The notes under the pieces: generated by a model | Seen by the model: only the letters and a program-made list of their open reading frames with translations | Told to the model about the DNA's origin: nothing | Databases searched by the model: none | Part shown: positions 32,494-41,146 of the stretch, piece by piece | How positions within the stretch are numbered: the stretch's first letter is position 1 | Layout: each line of letters starts with the position of its first letter | Assembly (NCBI RefSeq): GCF_014649775.1 | Contig: NZ_BMTR01000019.1 | Location: 83,443-147,442 of the forward strand | DNA: 64,000 nucleotides | Reading direction: 5' to 3' | Source: Streptomyces longisporoflavus | Lineage (GTDB): Bacteria; Actinomycetota; Actinomycetes; Streptomycetales; Streptomycetaceae | Program-made: the position numbers and the translations under genes

Positions 32494-33644
32494 GCGGGCG
32501 CGGCGGCCAGGCGGCCGGGGTCGAAGAGCTCGATGGGGTGCTCGGTGGCGCCGTCGAGCGCCAGATCGGCGACGATCTCGCCGACGACCGGCACGAACTT
32601 GAAGCCGTGTCCGGAGAATCCGGCAGCGACGGTCACCGATCCGGGATGGGCCGGGTGGCGGGCGATGACGAAGTGTTCGTCGGGGGTGTTGGAGTACATG
32701 CAGGTGGCGGCCTTGAGGAACTGTCCGGGCAGGGACGGGACGTGGCGTGACATGTGCTCCGCCATCGCCGCGACCTCATGGTCGTGGACGGTGCGCTCGA
32801 TGGTCTCCGGCGTGCAGGGCGTGCCCTTGCGGAAGAAGGCGACCTTGGCGCCGAGATCCGGGCCGTCGATGGCGGGGAAGCCGTAGACCTGTACGTCGTC
32901 GGCGTCCTCCCAGATGTAGATCGGGTGGTGCTGCGGCAGGAAGGGCCGCTCCCCGCCGGCCGGCCGGAACCAGTACATGACCTGCCGCTCGATGGTGAAC
33001 GGCACCCCGATGTCGGTCAGGAGGCGCGGCGCCCAGGCGCCCGGGCAGATCACCAGCCGACGCGCGGTGTAGGTGTCCTCGGCGGTGTGCACGCGCACGC
33101 CGTCCCGGTACGGCTCCCAGCGCGTCATCGGCTCCTCGAAGTGCAGGTCGGCGCCCTGCTGGGTGGCGAGTTGCAGATGTGCGGCGACGGTGTTCTCGGG
33201 GCGGACGAGCCCGGCCCGCGCCTCGTACAGCGCCACCTCGTCGTCGCGCGGGCTGAGGGTGGGGAAGCGGCGGCGTATCTCCGGGGCGTCGAGGATCTCG
33301 TGGGGGAGGTCCCACTGCCGGGCGGAGAGCAGTGATCCGGAGACGGTGCGGCTGTCGGGGCGGCCGACCATCACGCCGCCGCACAGGGTGGCGATCTCGC
33401 GGCCGGTGTCGCGTTCCAGGCGTGCGTACAGTTCGTACGAGCGCAGGAGCAGCGGGACGTAGGCCGGGTCCTCGAAGTAGGACTGGCGGGTGATGCGCGA
33501 ACCTCCGTGACTGGAGCCGCGGTTGTGGACGGGCCCGAACTTCTCCAGGCCGAGGACGCGGGCGCCGCGGGCGGACAGGTGGTGGGCGGCGGCACTGCCC
33601 ATGCCGCCGAGGCCGATCACGATCACGTCATGGGTGGGGGACAC
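32490..33644 (-). CDS. soxA: Monomeric sarcosine oxidase-type flavoenzyme
   Basis: This 384-residue flavoprotein oxidatively demethylates an N-methyl amino acid, most likely sarcosine to glycine, formaldehyde and hydrogen peroxide. It has the N-terminal FAD fold (HDVIVIGLGGMGSAAAHHL), the SSHGGSRITRQSYFED segment typical of MSOX/SolA, and Cys315 in KAATCMYSNTPDEHF, the same position as the covalent flavin Cys of Bacillus MSOX. Length equals the family norm (about 385-390). GTG 33644 is used, with GGAGGA upstream. The stop overlaps the Rieske oxygenase start. SolA-like N-methyltryptophan oxidases are close relatives, so the exact substrate relies on context. Confidence 0.88.
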   Translation of the reverse strand: MSPTHDVIVIGLGGMGSAAAHHLSARGARVLGLEKFGPVHNRGSSHGGSRITRQSYFEDPAYVPLLLRSYELYARLERDTGREIATLCGGVMVGRPDSRTVSGSLLSARQWDLPHEILDAPEIRRRFPTLSPRDDEVALYEARAGLVRPENTVAAHLQLATQQGADLHFEEPMTRWEPYRDGVRVHTAEDTYTARRLVICPGAWAPRLLTDIGVPFTIERQVMYWFRPAGGERPFLPQHHPIYIWEDADDVQVYGFPAIDGPDLGAKVAFFRKGTPCTPETIERTVHDHEVAAMAEHMSRHVPSLPGQFLKAATCMYSNTPDEHFVIARHPAHPGSVTVAAGFSGHGFKFVPVVGEIVADLALDGATEHPIELFDPGRLAAAPA

Positions 33645-33718
33645 GAGGCTTCCTCCAGAACGGCGGCCGCTCGGCCGCCACGGGACTTTCTGACGCTGCG
33701 GAGAACCGGCAGACGTCC

Positions 33719-36265
33719 CTAGCGGCGGATGCGGGTCATCTTCGGGTCGAACAGGGGCTCTTCGGCGACCGTCGCGGGGACCTTCTCGCCGAAGTACTCG
33801 ATGTGCACGCTCGCGCCCGTCTCCTGCGGCGGAAGCCACGCGTAGGCGACACAGCGGCCCAGCGTGTATCCGTACGACGCGCTGGTGACGTACCCGGCCG
33901 GGACCCCGTCGACGTGGACGGGCTCCTTGCCGAGCACGACGGCGGCCGGGTCGTCGAGGAGGAGTGCGGTGAGTTTCCGGGCGGTGGAGGCGTCGCCCTG
34001 GCCTTCGCGGGAGCAGAGCCGTTCGAGCGCCGCGCGGCCCACGAAGTCGCCCCGGTCCATGCGGACCGCGAACCCGACGCCGGCCTCGTAGGGGTGGTGT
34101 TCGGTGGTCATGTCGTGGCCCCAGGCGCGGTATCCCTTCTCCAGACGCAGGCTGTTGAAGGCCGACCGTCCGGCCGCGATCACGCCGTGCTGCTGCCCCG
34201 CCTCCCAGAGCGTGTCCCAGAGCCGGAGCCCGGTGTCGGCGCTCGTGTAGAGCTCCCAGCCCAGCTCACCGACGTACGAAAGCCGCATCGCGGTCACCGG
34301 GACATGCCCGATGTACGTCTCCCTCGCCCGGAAGTAACCGAACGCCTCGTGCGAGAAGTCGTCGCGGGTGAGCGGCTGGACGAGGTCGCGGGCGAGCGGC
34401 CCCCAGACGCCGACGCAGCAGGTCCCCGAGGTGATGTCCCGCAGGTGCACGTCGTCGGGGGCGTGGCGCAGGAGCCAGTCCAGGTCGGCCGGACTGTTGG
34501 CACCGATCTGGAAGCGGTCCGTCGCGAGCCGGGCCACCGTGAGGTCGGAGCGGATGCCGCCCGACTCGTCCAGAAGCAGGGTGTACGTCACCGCGCCGGG
34601 CTTCTTGGCCAGGTTGTTGGACGTCATGCGTTGCAGGAAGGCGAGCGCGCCGGGCCCCGACACCTCGAGGCGGCGCAGGGGAGTCATGTCGTACAGGGCG
34701 ACCTTCTCGCGGGTCGCCTTCGCCTCCGCGGCGGCGATCGGCGACCAGTGGCGGGCGGACCAGGCGTCGCGTGCGGGGACCTCGATGTCCGCGAGGAGCG
34801 GGGCGTTCGCCTCGTACCAGTGCGGGCGCTCCCAGCCGCCGCCCTCCAGGAAGACGGCGCCGAGTTCCTGCTGCCGGGCGTAGAAGGGGCTGACCCGCAG
34901 CGGCCGGGGCTGCTCCATGGGCTGGAGGGGATGGAGGACGTCGTAGACCTCGGCGAACTGCTGGGCGCCGCGGTCGGCGACGTAGGCGGGGGAGCGCTGG
35001 GCGTCCTCGAAGCGGGTGAGGTCGCACTCGTGTACGTCGAGCGACGGCCGCCCGTCGACCATCCACTCGGCGACCGCCCTGGCCACGCCCGCCGAGTGCG
35101 TCACCCACACCGCCTCGGCCAGCCAGAACCCGCGCAGCGTCCGCGATTCGCCGAGGACCGGCATTCCGTCCGGGGTGAAGGAGAAGACGCCGTTGAAGCC
35201 TTCCGCGACCTCGGAGTCGCGCAGGGCGGGCAGCAGCCAGGCGCAGTCCTCCCAACTCGGCGCGAAATCCTCCTCGGTGAACGGGTACGAGGACGGCATC
35301 TGCGGTGCGTCGTCGTACGCCGGGACGGTGAACGCGTCCACGGGCAGCGGACGGTGGGCGTACGAACCGATGCCGATGCGGTCCGTGTGCTCACGGAAGT
35401 AGAGATCGCGGTCCTGGAAGCGGAGGATCGGCTTCGATGCCTCTGTGCGCGGATCGTTGACGCCCGCGAGCTCGGGAAGCGGCTCCGTCTTCGCGTACTG
35501 ATGGGCGAGAGGGAGGAGAGGCACGTCGACCCCGGCCATACGCCCGATCACCGGTCCCCAGAAACCCGCGGCCGACACGACGTGGTCGGCGGGGAAGGCG
35601 CCCTGGTCGGTGACGACGGCGGTGACGCGTCCTGCCTCCTGCTCGATGCCGGTGACGGTGTGCCGGTCGAGGAAACGTGCACCACGCGCGCGTGCCCGCT
35701 CGATCTGCACACGGCAGGCGGGCACGGCGCGGGCCAGTCCGTCGTCGGGGGTGTGCAGCCCGCCGATGACCTTGTTCTCGTCGATGAGCGGCCACAGCTC
35801 CTTGCACCGGGCGGGGCCGACCAGCTCGGCGCGGATGCCCCGGGAAGCGGCGTATCCCGCCTTGCGGTGCAGGTCGGCCCAGCGCTCGGGCGTGGTGGCG
35901 AGCTCCAGGCCGCCGACCGGGTCGAAGCAGGGGAGGCCGTCCACCTCCAGGGCCCCGAACTTCTGGACCGTGTACGTCGCGAAGGCGCTCAGGGTCTTGG
36001 AAGGGCTCGTCCGGAAGACCAGGCCGGGGGCGTGCGAGGTGGAGCCGCCCGGGGCGGGGAGCGGGCCCTGTTCGAGGACCGTGACGTCACTCCAGCCGCG
36101 GGCGGTCAGTTCGTCGGCGAGCGAGCAGCCGACGATGCCGGCGCCGATGACGACGACGCGGGGAGGCGCGGACGGGGCGGGTGGGGCGGTCGCAGGGGCG
36201 GAGGGGGCGGAAGTGGCGGAAGTGGCGGGAGAGGCGGAAGGGCCGCTCGCGGGAAGCTCGCTCAC
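33719..36265 (-). CDS. Dimethylglycine oxidase-type FAD/folate (GcvT) enzyme
   Basis: This 848-residue enzyme fuses an FAD-dependent amine oxidase half (about 35-420) to a GcvT/aminomethyltransferase half (about 430-845), like Arthrobacter dimethylglycine oxidase (830 residues). The dinucleotide fold is VVVIGAGIVGCSLADEL; His78 in STSHAPGLVF is the probable covalent FAD site. The folate half includes YDMTPLRRLEVSGPGALAFLQR, MRLSYVGELGWELY and RLEKGYRAWGHDMTTEHHPYEAG. It would convert dimethylglycine to sarcosine, with the methyl group passed to tetrahydrofolate or released as formaldehyde. The first 35 residues are an Ala/Pro/Ser repeat and may be untranslated or a linker. ATG 36265 overlaps the dehydrogenase stop. 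Confidence 0.88.
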   Translation of the reverse strand: MSELPASGPSASPATSATSAPSAPATAPPAPSAPPRVVVIGAGIVGCSLADELTARGWSDVTVLEQGPLPAPGGSTSHAPGLVFRTSPSKTLSAFATYTVQKFGALEVDGLPCFDPVGGLELATTPERWADLHRKAGYAASRGIRAELVGPARCKELWPLIDENKVIGGLHTPDDGLARAVPACRVQIERARARGARFLDRHTVTGIEQEAGRVTAVVTDQGAFPADHVVSAAGFWGPVIGRMAGVDVPLLPLAHQYAKTEPLPELAGVNDPRTEASKPILRFQDRDLYFREHTDRIGIGSYAHRPLPVDAFTVPAYDDAPQMPSSYPFTEEDFAPSWEDCAWLLPALRDSEVAEGFNGVFSFTPDGMPVLGESRTLRGFWLAEAVWVTHSAGVARAVAEWMVDGRPSLDVHECDLTRFEDAQRSPAYVADRGAQQFAEVYDVLHPLQPMEQPRPLRVSPFYARQQELGAVFLEGGGWERPHWYEANAPLLADIEVPARDAWSARHWSPIAAAEAKATREKVALYDMTPLRRLEVSGPGALAFLQRMTSNNLAKKPGAVTYTLLLDESGGIRSDLTVARLATDRFQIGANSPADLDWLLRHAPDDVHLRDITSGTCCVGVWGPLARDLVQPLTRDDFSHEAFGYFRARETYIGHVPVTAMRLSYVGELGWELYTSADTGLRLWDTLWEAGQQHGVIAAGRSAFNSLRLEKGYRAWGHDMTTEHHPYEAGVGFAVRMDRGDFVGRAALERLCSREGQGDASTARKLTALLLDDPAAVVLGKEPVHVDGVPAGYVTSASYGYTLGRCVAYAWLPPQETGASVHIEYFGEKVPATVAEEPLFDPKMTRIRR

Positions 36266-37347
36266 AGGACCACCACCGAACGCAGCACCTCACCGCGGTG
36301 CATCCTGCCGAACGCCTCCTCCACCTGGTCGAGCGTGATGGTCTCGGAGACGAATCCGCCGAGGTCGAGGCGGCGGGTGAGGTACTGGTCCACCAGGATC
36401 GGGAAGTCGCGGGTCGGCAGACAGTCCCCGTACCAGGAGGACTTGAGTGCGCCGCCGCGCGAGAAGATGTCGATCAGGGGCAGGTCGATCTTCATCTCCG
36501 GGTCGGGCACCCCGACCTGCACGAGCACACCGGCGTGATCGCGCATGTAGAACGCCTGCTTGTACGTGGGCGGAGTGCCGACGGCGTCGATCGCGACGTC
36601 GACCCCGAAGCCGCCGGTGAGCTCGCGCACCGCCTCGACCGGGTCCGTGCGGCGGGAGTTGACGGTGTGCGTGGCGCCGAACCGGGTCGCGGCGTCGAGC
36701 TTGGCCTCGTCGATGTCGACGGCGATGACCCGGCGCGCGCCCGCGAGAGAGGCCCCGGCGATCGCGGCGTTGCCGACCCCGCCGCAGCCGATGACGGCCA
36801 CGGTGTCGCCGCGGCCCACCCGGCCGGTGTTCACGGCGGCCCCGTACCCGGCCATGACCCCGCAGCCGATGAGCCCGGCGGCCTCGGGACGGGCCGCCGG
36901 GTCGACCTTCACCGCCTGCCCGGCGGCGACCAGGGTCTTCTCGGCGAAGGCGCCGATGCCGAGGGCAGGGCTCAGCGGGGTGCCGTCCAGGAGGGTCATG
37001 GGCTGGGCGGCGTTGCGCGAGTCGAAGCAATACCAGGGGCGCCCGCGCAGGCAGGATCGGCACGCTCCGCAGGGGGCGCGCCAGGCGAGCACCACGTAGT
37101 CGCCGGGGACGAGATCGCTGACGTCGGCGCCGACCGCCTCGACGGTGCCTGCGGCCTCATGGCCGAGCAGGAACGGGAAGTCGTCGTTGATCGCGCCCTC
37201 CCGGTAGTGCAGATCCGTGTGGCAGACCCCGCAGGCCTGCACGGAGACGAGTACCTCTCCCGGCCCCGGATCTGGCACGACGATCGTCTGCTCCTCGACG
37301 GGCGCGGCCTTCTTCACGGCGACGACGGCACGGACCTCGTGTGGCAC
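36262..37347 (-). CDS. S-(hydroxymethyl)mycothiol dehydrogenase
   Basis: This 361-residue zinc alcohol dehydrogenase closely resembles the mycothiol-dependent formaldehyde dehydrogenase (MscR/AdhE2). The catalytic zinc region is ACGVCHTDLHY and GHEAAGTVEAVG; the structural zinc Cys cluster is APCGACRSCLRGRPWYC; the NAD fold is VAVIGCGGVGNAAIAGA. It oxidises the S-hydroxymethyl adduct of mycothiol formed from formaldehyde. Its placement as first gene of the demethylation operon is a good fit, since each demethylation releases formaldehyde. It starts at GTG 37347 behind a promoter overlapped by an inverted repeat. Confidence 0.9.
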   Translation of the reverse strand: MPHEVRAVVAVKKAAPVEEQTIVVPDPGPGEVLVSVQACGVCHTDLHYREGAINDDFPFLLGHEAAGTVEAVGADVSDLVPGDYVVLAWRAPCGACRSCLRGRPWYCFDSRNAAQPMTLLDGTPLSPALGIGAFAEKTLVAAGQAVKVDPAARPEAAGLIGCGVMAGYGAAVNTGRVGRGDTVAVIGCGGVGNAAIAGASLAGARRVIAVDIDEAKLDAATRFGATHTVNSRRTDPVEAVRELTGGFGVDVAIDAVGTPPTYKQAFYMRDHAGVLVQVGVPDPEMKIDLPLIDIFSRGGALKSSWYGDCLPTRDFPILVDQYLTRRLDLGGFVSETITLDQVEEAFGRMHRGEVLRSVVVL

Positions 37348-37383
37348 GGCCAGACTCCTCTGCTGTTGCGCACTGCACGACGG

Positions 37384-37430
37384 GTTGCGCTATGAGAGAC
37401 ATAGTGGGAACGCCATCAAGAGGCCGTCAA
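37384..37430 (-). promoter_or_regulatory. Promoter of the demethylation operon with an overlapping dyad (site 1)
   Basis: On the minus strand TTGACG (37430-37425) and CACTAT (37406-37401) are 18 bp apart. The dyad GTTGCGCTATG-AGAGA-CATAGTGGGAAC (37384-37411, plus strand) covers the -10 and start region; its core CTATG-N5-CATAG is perfect. The GTTGCGC half recurs at the ferredoxin promoter (38558). The adjacent IclR regulator is the likely binder. Confidence 0.6.
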
Positions 37431-37558
37431 GGGGTGGGAGTTAACCCTTGGCGAATCCCCTGGGCACGGCGAAACGCGGTCGACGCGCGACCGGGCCGGG
37501 GCTGGGGCCGGGGCGGGACGGGATGGGGAAAGGGCGCGTCGCGGGCCCGCGGAACGCG

Positions 37559-37596
37559 ACGAGGGCGGGACCAGGTTTCCCCGGTTCCGCCCTCGT
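37559..37596. terminator. Hairpin downstream of the IclR gene
   Basis: Arms around 37559-37572 and 37583-37596 (ACGAGGGCGG and CCGCCCTCGT cores with GACC/GGTT inside) form a strong stem close to the IclR stop codon at 37620 on the minus strand. It probably ends the iclR transcript before the divergent-oriented downstream promoter. Confidence 0.6.
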
Positions 37597-37619
37597 GTCC
37601 CGTGCGCGGTGACGCTACG

Positions 37620-38474
37620 TCAGAAGCCGTAGCCCATCCGCCGCGAGAGCTCGACGGCCGCGACGACGGTGCGCTTGGCGAGCTCGGTGAGACGGTCCTC
37701 GGTCAGGCGGTACACGGGCCCCGACGCGCTGAGCGCCCCGATCACCTTGCCGTCGTGCGCGCGCACCGGTGCGGCGACCGCGGCCAGGCCCACCTCCAGC
37801 TCCTCCACCGCGATGGCGAAGCCCTGGTCGACGACCGCCTCCAACTCGCCGCGCAGCGCCACCGTTCCCGTCACCGTGTGCTCCGTCAGGCGCGGCAGCG
37901 TCCGTGCGATCAGGCCCTCGCGCAGTGTGGTGGGCAGGTGCGCGAGGAGGATCTTGCCGCTGGAGGTGGCGTGCAGCGGGGTGCGCCTGCCGAGCCAGTT
38001 CTGCGCGGTCACGGAGGCGGGGCCGCGGGCCTGCATGATGTTGACCGCGGCGTCGTCGTCCAGGATCGCGATGTTGACCGTCTCGCCCAGCTCGTCGGCG
38101 AGATCGCGGCAGACGGGGCCGCCCTCCTGGGAGATGTCCAGGCGCACTGCCGCCGCCCCCGCGAGGCGCAGTACGCCGGCGCCCAGGAAGTACTTGCCGC
38201 GGTCCTTGGCCTGGCCCACGAGGCCGCGGTTCTCCAGGACGCCGAGCAGCCGGAACGCCGTCGACTTGTGCACCCCCAACTCGTCGGCGATCTCGGTGAC
38301 CCCGGCTTCGCCGAGCCGGGCGAGTATCTCCAGGACGCTGACCGCGCGGTCCACGGACTGGACGGAAGCCGGGGCCGCTTTCGGCTGCTTCTCGCGGGGT
38401 TCACCGGCCTGCTCCCCGGCCTGGCCTCCGCGCGGCTCCTCGTTCTGATCAGGCTGTTTCCGCGTGCCGGTCAT
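37620..38474 (-). CDS. IclR family transcriptional regulator
   Basis: This 284-residue regulator has a low-complexity charged N-terminus (1-35), the IclR winged helix-turn-helix at about 38-95 (SVDRAVSVLEILARLGEAGVTEIADELGVHKSTAFRLLGVLE) and the effector-binding domain at about 105-275 (LHATSSGKILLAHLP and GLAAVAAPVRAHDGKVIGALSASGP). It sits between the two arms of the demethylation cluster, divergent from the ferredoxin-reductase pair and upstream in direction of the main operon. Two related dyads flank it, which suggests it controls both promoters and perhaps itself. The effector is probably a cluster substrate such as a methylated glycine. Confidence 0.92.
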   Translation of the reverse strand: MTGTRKQPDQNEEPRGGQAGEQAGEPREKQPKAAPASVQSVDRAVSVLEILARLGEAGVTEIADELGVHKSTAFRLLGVLENRGLVGQAKDRGKYFLGAGVLRLAGAAAVRLDISQEGGPVCRDLADELGETVNIAILDDDAAVNIMQARGPASVTAQNWLGRRTPLHATSSGKILLAHLPTTLREGLIARTLPRLTEHTVTGTVALRGELEAVVDQGFAIAVEELEVGLAAVAAPVRAHDGKVIGALSASGPVYRLTEDRLTELAKRTVVAAVELSRRMGYGF

Positions 38475-38527
38475 ATCTCAACTCTCACCACCTCGCGGCC
38501 CGTTGAAGCCGCATCTGCGGGAAGCCC

Positions 38528-38593
38528 TTGACGCGGCGGGCGTCCCGACCGGATTCTGTTGCGCATAGCGCTCCCTCGTGCGCCATGCGAAAC
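38528..38593 (+). promoter_or_regulatory. Promoter of the ferredoxin-reductase pair with dyad (site 2)
   Basis: TTGACG (38528-38533) and GATTCT (38552-38557) with an 18-bp spacer form a plausible plus-strand promoter. Immediately downstream lies an imperfect inverted repeat GTTGCGCATAGCG (38558-38570)-N10-CGCCATGCGAAAC (38581-38593), 11 of 13 positions matching. It resembles site 1 at 37384. It lies between the divergent iclR and ferredoxin genes, so one bound dimer or tetramer could control both. Confidence 0.55.
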
Positions 38594-38664
38594 ATCATGT
38601 TACCGAAGGGTCCTGAACCGAAAAGGTGTCAGGACCGGGCCGAGAGAGATCAAGAGGGGGGCCC

Positions 38665-38985
38665 ATGATTCCCGTCTGCCGCCTTGAAGACCTCCCCGCG
38701 GGCGAATCCGTCCGTGTCGAAACCACACCGCCCGTCGCGGTGTTCAACGCCGACGGCGAGATCTTCGCCATCGACGACACCTGCAGCCACCAGGACGCCT
38801 CGCTCTCCGAGGGCTGGCTCGAAGGATGCCTGGTCGAATGCCCGCTCCATGCCGCCTCCTTCGATCTCCGGACCGGACTGCCGACCTGTCTGCCCGCCCG
38901 CCGCGCCGTGCGCACCCACCGGGTGAGCGTCGACGACGGCACGATCCACGTCCACCTCGTGGCCGAGGAGGGTTCCGCCGCATGA
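38665..38985 (+). CDS. Rieske-type [2Fe-2S] ferredoxin
   Basis: This 106-residue bacterial Rieske ferredoxin has the cluster ligands Cys40, His42, Cys59 and His62 (CSHQ...CPLH) in a compact all-beta fold, like BphF-type ferredoxins. It would carry electrons from the FAD reductase encoded next (ATGA overlap) to the Rieske oxygenase at 31309-32493, although that gene lies 6 kb away on the other strand. ATG 38665 follows AGAGGGGGG. It is divergent from the IclR gene and preceded by a promoter with an inverted repeat. Confidence 0.92.
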   Translation: MIPVCRLEDLPAGESVRVETTPPVAVFNADGEIFAIDDTCSHQDASLSEGWLEGCLVECPLHAASFDLRTGLPTCLPARRAVRTHRVSVDDGTIHVHLVAEEGSAA

Positions 38986-40139
38986 GGACCATCACCGTGG
39001 TGGGCGCCTCGCTCGCCGGGCTCTACGCGGCGCGCGAGCTGCGCGCCCGGGGGTACGACGGGCGGCTCGTGATCATCGGCGACGAACCGCACCCACCGTA
39101 CGACAGGCCGCCGCTGTCCAAGGACTTCCTCTCCGGCAAGGCCGGTGAGGACCAACTCGCCCTCTGCGACGACGAGGAGACGGACGAACTCGCCGTCGAG
39201 TGGCTGCTCGGGGTGCGCGCCCGCGGCCTGGACGCACGCGGCCGCAGCGTGCTCCTCGAGGACGGCCGGACCGTCGTGAGCGACGGGGTGGTCATCGCGA
39301 CGGGAGCGTCCGCGCGCCGTCTGCCGGGACCCTCCCTTGCCGGGGTGCACACCCTGCGCACCCTGGACGACGCCCGCGCCCTGCGCACGGAACTGGCCGC
39401 GGGGCCACAGCGGGTCGTTGTGATCGGCGGCGGCTTCATCGGCGCAGAGACCGCCTCCTCGTGCGTGGCGCTGGGGCACGACGTGACGGTCGTCGAGGCC
39501 GCCCCGCTGCCGCTGCTCCCACAACTTGGCCCGGACATGGCGGCCGTGTGCGCCGCACTGCACGCGCGCGGGGGAGCGGAGCTCGTGACGGGCACCGGTG
39601 TGGCCGCGCTGTACGGCGACGCGTCCGTGCGCGGGGTGGAACTGGCCGACGGCCGACTGCTGCCCGCCGATGTCGTCGTCGTGGGCATCGGTGCCGCCCC
39701 CAACACCGCCTGGCTCGCGGGCTCGACGCTCGCCCTGGACGACGGCGTGCTCTGCGACGACGGCTGCGTCACCGGGCTCGCGCAAGTGGTCGCCGTGGGC
39801 GACGTGGCCCGTGTGGGCGCCGTGCGCGCCGAGCACTGGACGAGCGCCACCGAGCAACCCCGCGTCGCCGTCGGCAACTTGCTGGCCGGCCGCACCGCCG
39901 AGACCGTGCGCCCGCTGCCGTACTTCTGGTCCGACCAGTACGGCTCCCGCATCCAGTTCGCGGGACGGCGACGGCACGACGACACCGTGCGCATCCTCGA
40001 AGGGTCGACCGAGGAAGGCAGCTTCCTCGCCGCCTACGAGCGCGAGGGGCACACCACGGCGGTCCTCGCGGTGAACCGGCCACGCCCCTTCACGCGGATG
40101 CGGCGCGGTCTGCCGGCGGCGGTGCCTGCCGCGGCCTGA
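38982..40139 (+). CDS. FAD-dependent ferredoxin reductase
   Basis: This 385-residue enzyme is of the BphA4/putidaredoxin reductase type. It has two dinucleotide folds, ITVVGASLAGLYAARELR at the N-terminus (FAD) and RVVVIGGGFIGAETAS near residue 145 (NAD(P)H), the PPYDRPPLSKDFL segment and the late FAD motif VVAVGDVAR. The C-terminal domain includes PYFWSDQYGSRIQFAG. It passes electrons from NAD(P)H to the Rieske ferredoxin encoded just upstream (ATGA overlap). With the oxygenase it would form a three-component dioxygenase-type system. Confidence 0.92.
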   Translation: MRTITVVGASLAGLYAARELRARGYDGRLVIIGDEPHPPYDRPPLSKDFLSGKAGEDQLALCDDEETDELAVEWLLGVRARGLDARGRSVLLEDGRTVVSDGVVIATGASARRLPGPSLAGVHTLRTLDDARALRTELAAGPQRVVVIGGGFIGAETASSCVALGHDVTVVEAAPLPLLPQLGPDMAAVCAALHARGGAELVTGTGVAALYGDASVRGVELADGRLLPADVVVVGIGAAPNTAWLAGSTLALDDGVLCDDGCVTGLAQVVAVGDVARVGAVRAEHWTSATEQPRVAVGNLLAGRTAETVRPLPYFWSDQYGSRIQFAGRRRHDDTVRILEGSTEEGSFLAAYEREGHTTAVLAVNRPRPFTRMRRGLPAAVPAAA

Positions 40140-40184
40140 ACCCCGCGGCGCGTCTGCCCGGCGCGTGCTGCCGGAGCGCCGCGC

Positions 40185-40709
40185 CTAGGAGTGCGACAGC
40201 TGGCCCGTCCGTCCGCGCCGTCGTATGCGGTCCTCGCTCCGCTCCGCCGTCCTGGCCTGCCGGCGGGCCCGGCGCCGCTCGCGCCGCAGTTGACGTGCCG
40301 TGCTGCTGGGCACCGACACCACGCCGTGCCGCTGGTTCCACACCTGGCGGGTCACCCACACGTCGAGGACGCCCCAGGTGGCGGCCACGGTGCTGGCCAC
40401 GCTGCTGAGCACCATCGGGAAGGACAGCCAGGATCCGGCCATCGCGCACAGGAAAGCCGTCATCGCCTGTATCAGCGTCAGCGCCACGATGATCACGGCT
40501 CGCACCGCGGCCGTACGCACCGGATCGGGCAGGCGGCGCCTGCGCGCCGGCTCCTCGACCCACAACTCCCTGTGTTCCTCGCCGAACCGGCTCCCGGACG
40601 CCTCGTGCTCATCCGTGATCGACCCTGTTCCCGGGGTTCCCCGGGTTTCCCGGGTTCTCTGGATCCCCTGGATCCCCCGGGTCCTCTGGCGCTCTGCCGT
40701 GCCCATCAA
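40185..40709 (-). CDS. Hypothetical membrane protein with two transmembrane segments
   Basis: This 174-residue protein has two hydrophobic segments (about 67-91 and 94-116) flanked by long charged tails. The C-terminal 40 residues are strongly basic (RRERRRARRQAR). The N-terminal 30 residues derive from a 9-base periodic DNA repeat (GIQGIQRTRETRGTPGTG), so the true start may be further in. TTG 40709 or ATG 40706 is used, with GGGGGAG upstream. It converges with the reductase gene and is divergent from the conservon. I do not recognise a function. Confidence 0.65.
   Translation of the reverse strand: MMGTAERQRTRGIQGIQRTRETRGTPGTGSITDEHEASGSRFGEEHRELWVEEPARRRRLPDPVRTAAVRAVIIVALTLIQAMTAFLCAMAGSWLSFPMVLSSVASTVAATWGVLDVWVTRQVWNQRHGVVSVPSSTARQLRRERRRARRQARTAERSEDRIRRRGRTGQLSHS
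40629..40690. repeat. Degenerate 9-bp periodic repeat in the start region of a membrane protein gene
   Basis: CCCGGGTTT/CCTGGATCC-like 9-base units recur about six times. On the coding strand they give a Gly-Ile-Gln/Arg-Thr-Arg tripeptide pattern. It is a candidate for slippage and length variation. Confidence 0.55.
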
Positions 40710-41146
40710 CTCGTCACTCCCCCGATGCCCTCGGGCCGTTCCACGCGACGTCGGCCGTTCCGACTCCCCAGTGGGTGCCCGGTATACGCGGCTTTACGCC
40801 ACCTGGTGACGGCGTGCGGACCCCTCGTGCCCGCAGTTCCCGACTCCCGTACCGAATGACGAACGAGAGGCCCGGAAGATTCCCGCCGGGTTCGGGAAAG
40901 CGAAGAGTTCCGGCCAACTGGGTCGATGGGCGGGAAGGAATGTGCTGAGTGGCATGTGCCACACGCGGGATGCAATCTCCCGAATTGAAGGGACAACTGG
41001 GGACGCTCGTTTTACGTCACGGCTGAAATCCGTCCGGACATGTCTTCGAGTTGCTCCTGGGTCAGTAGTAGGCTCACGCCGTTTGTTGACGCACATGTGT
41101 GCCCCCGGCCATAGCGCGGCCGCAGGGGGCCGATCTGGGGGAGGCC
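40710..41146. promoter_or_regulatory. Divergent 437-bp regulatory region upstream of the conservon
   Basis: No gene is seen. The region holds a 14-bp palindrome GTGGCATGTGCCAC (40949-40962), an AT-richer stretch around 40965-41030, and plausible promoter elements for the plus-strand operon: TTCGAG (41045-41050) with TAGGCT (41069-41074) at 18 bp, and TTGACG (41086-41091) with CATAGC (41110-41115) at 18 bp. Which promoter is used cannot be decided. Confidence 0.4.
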
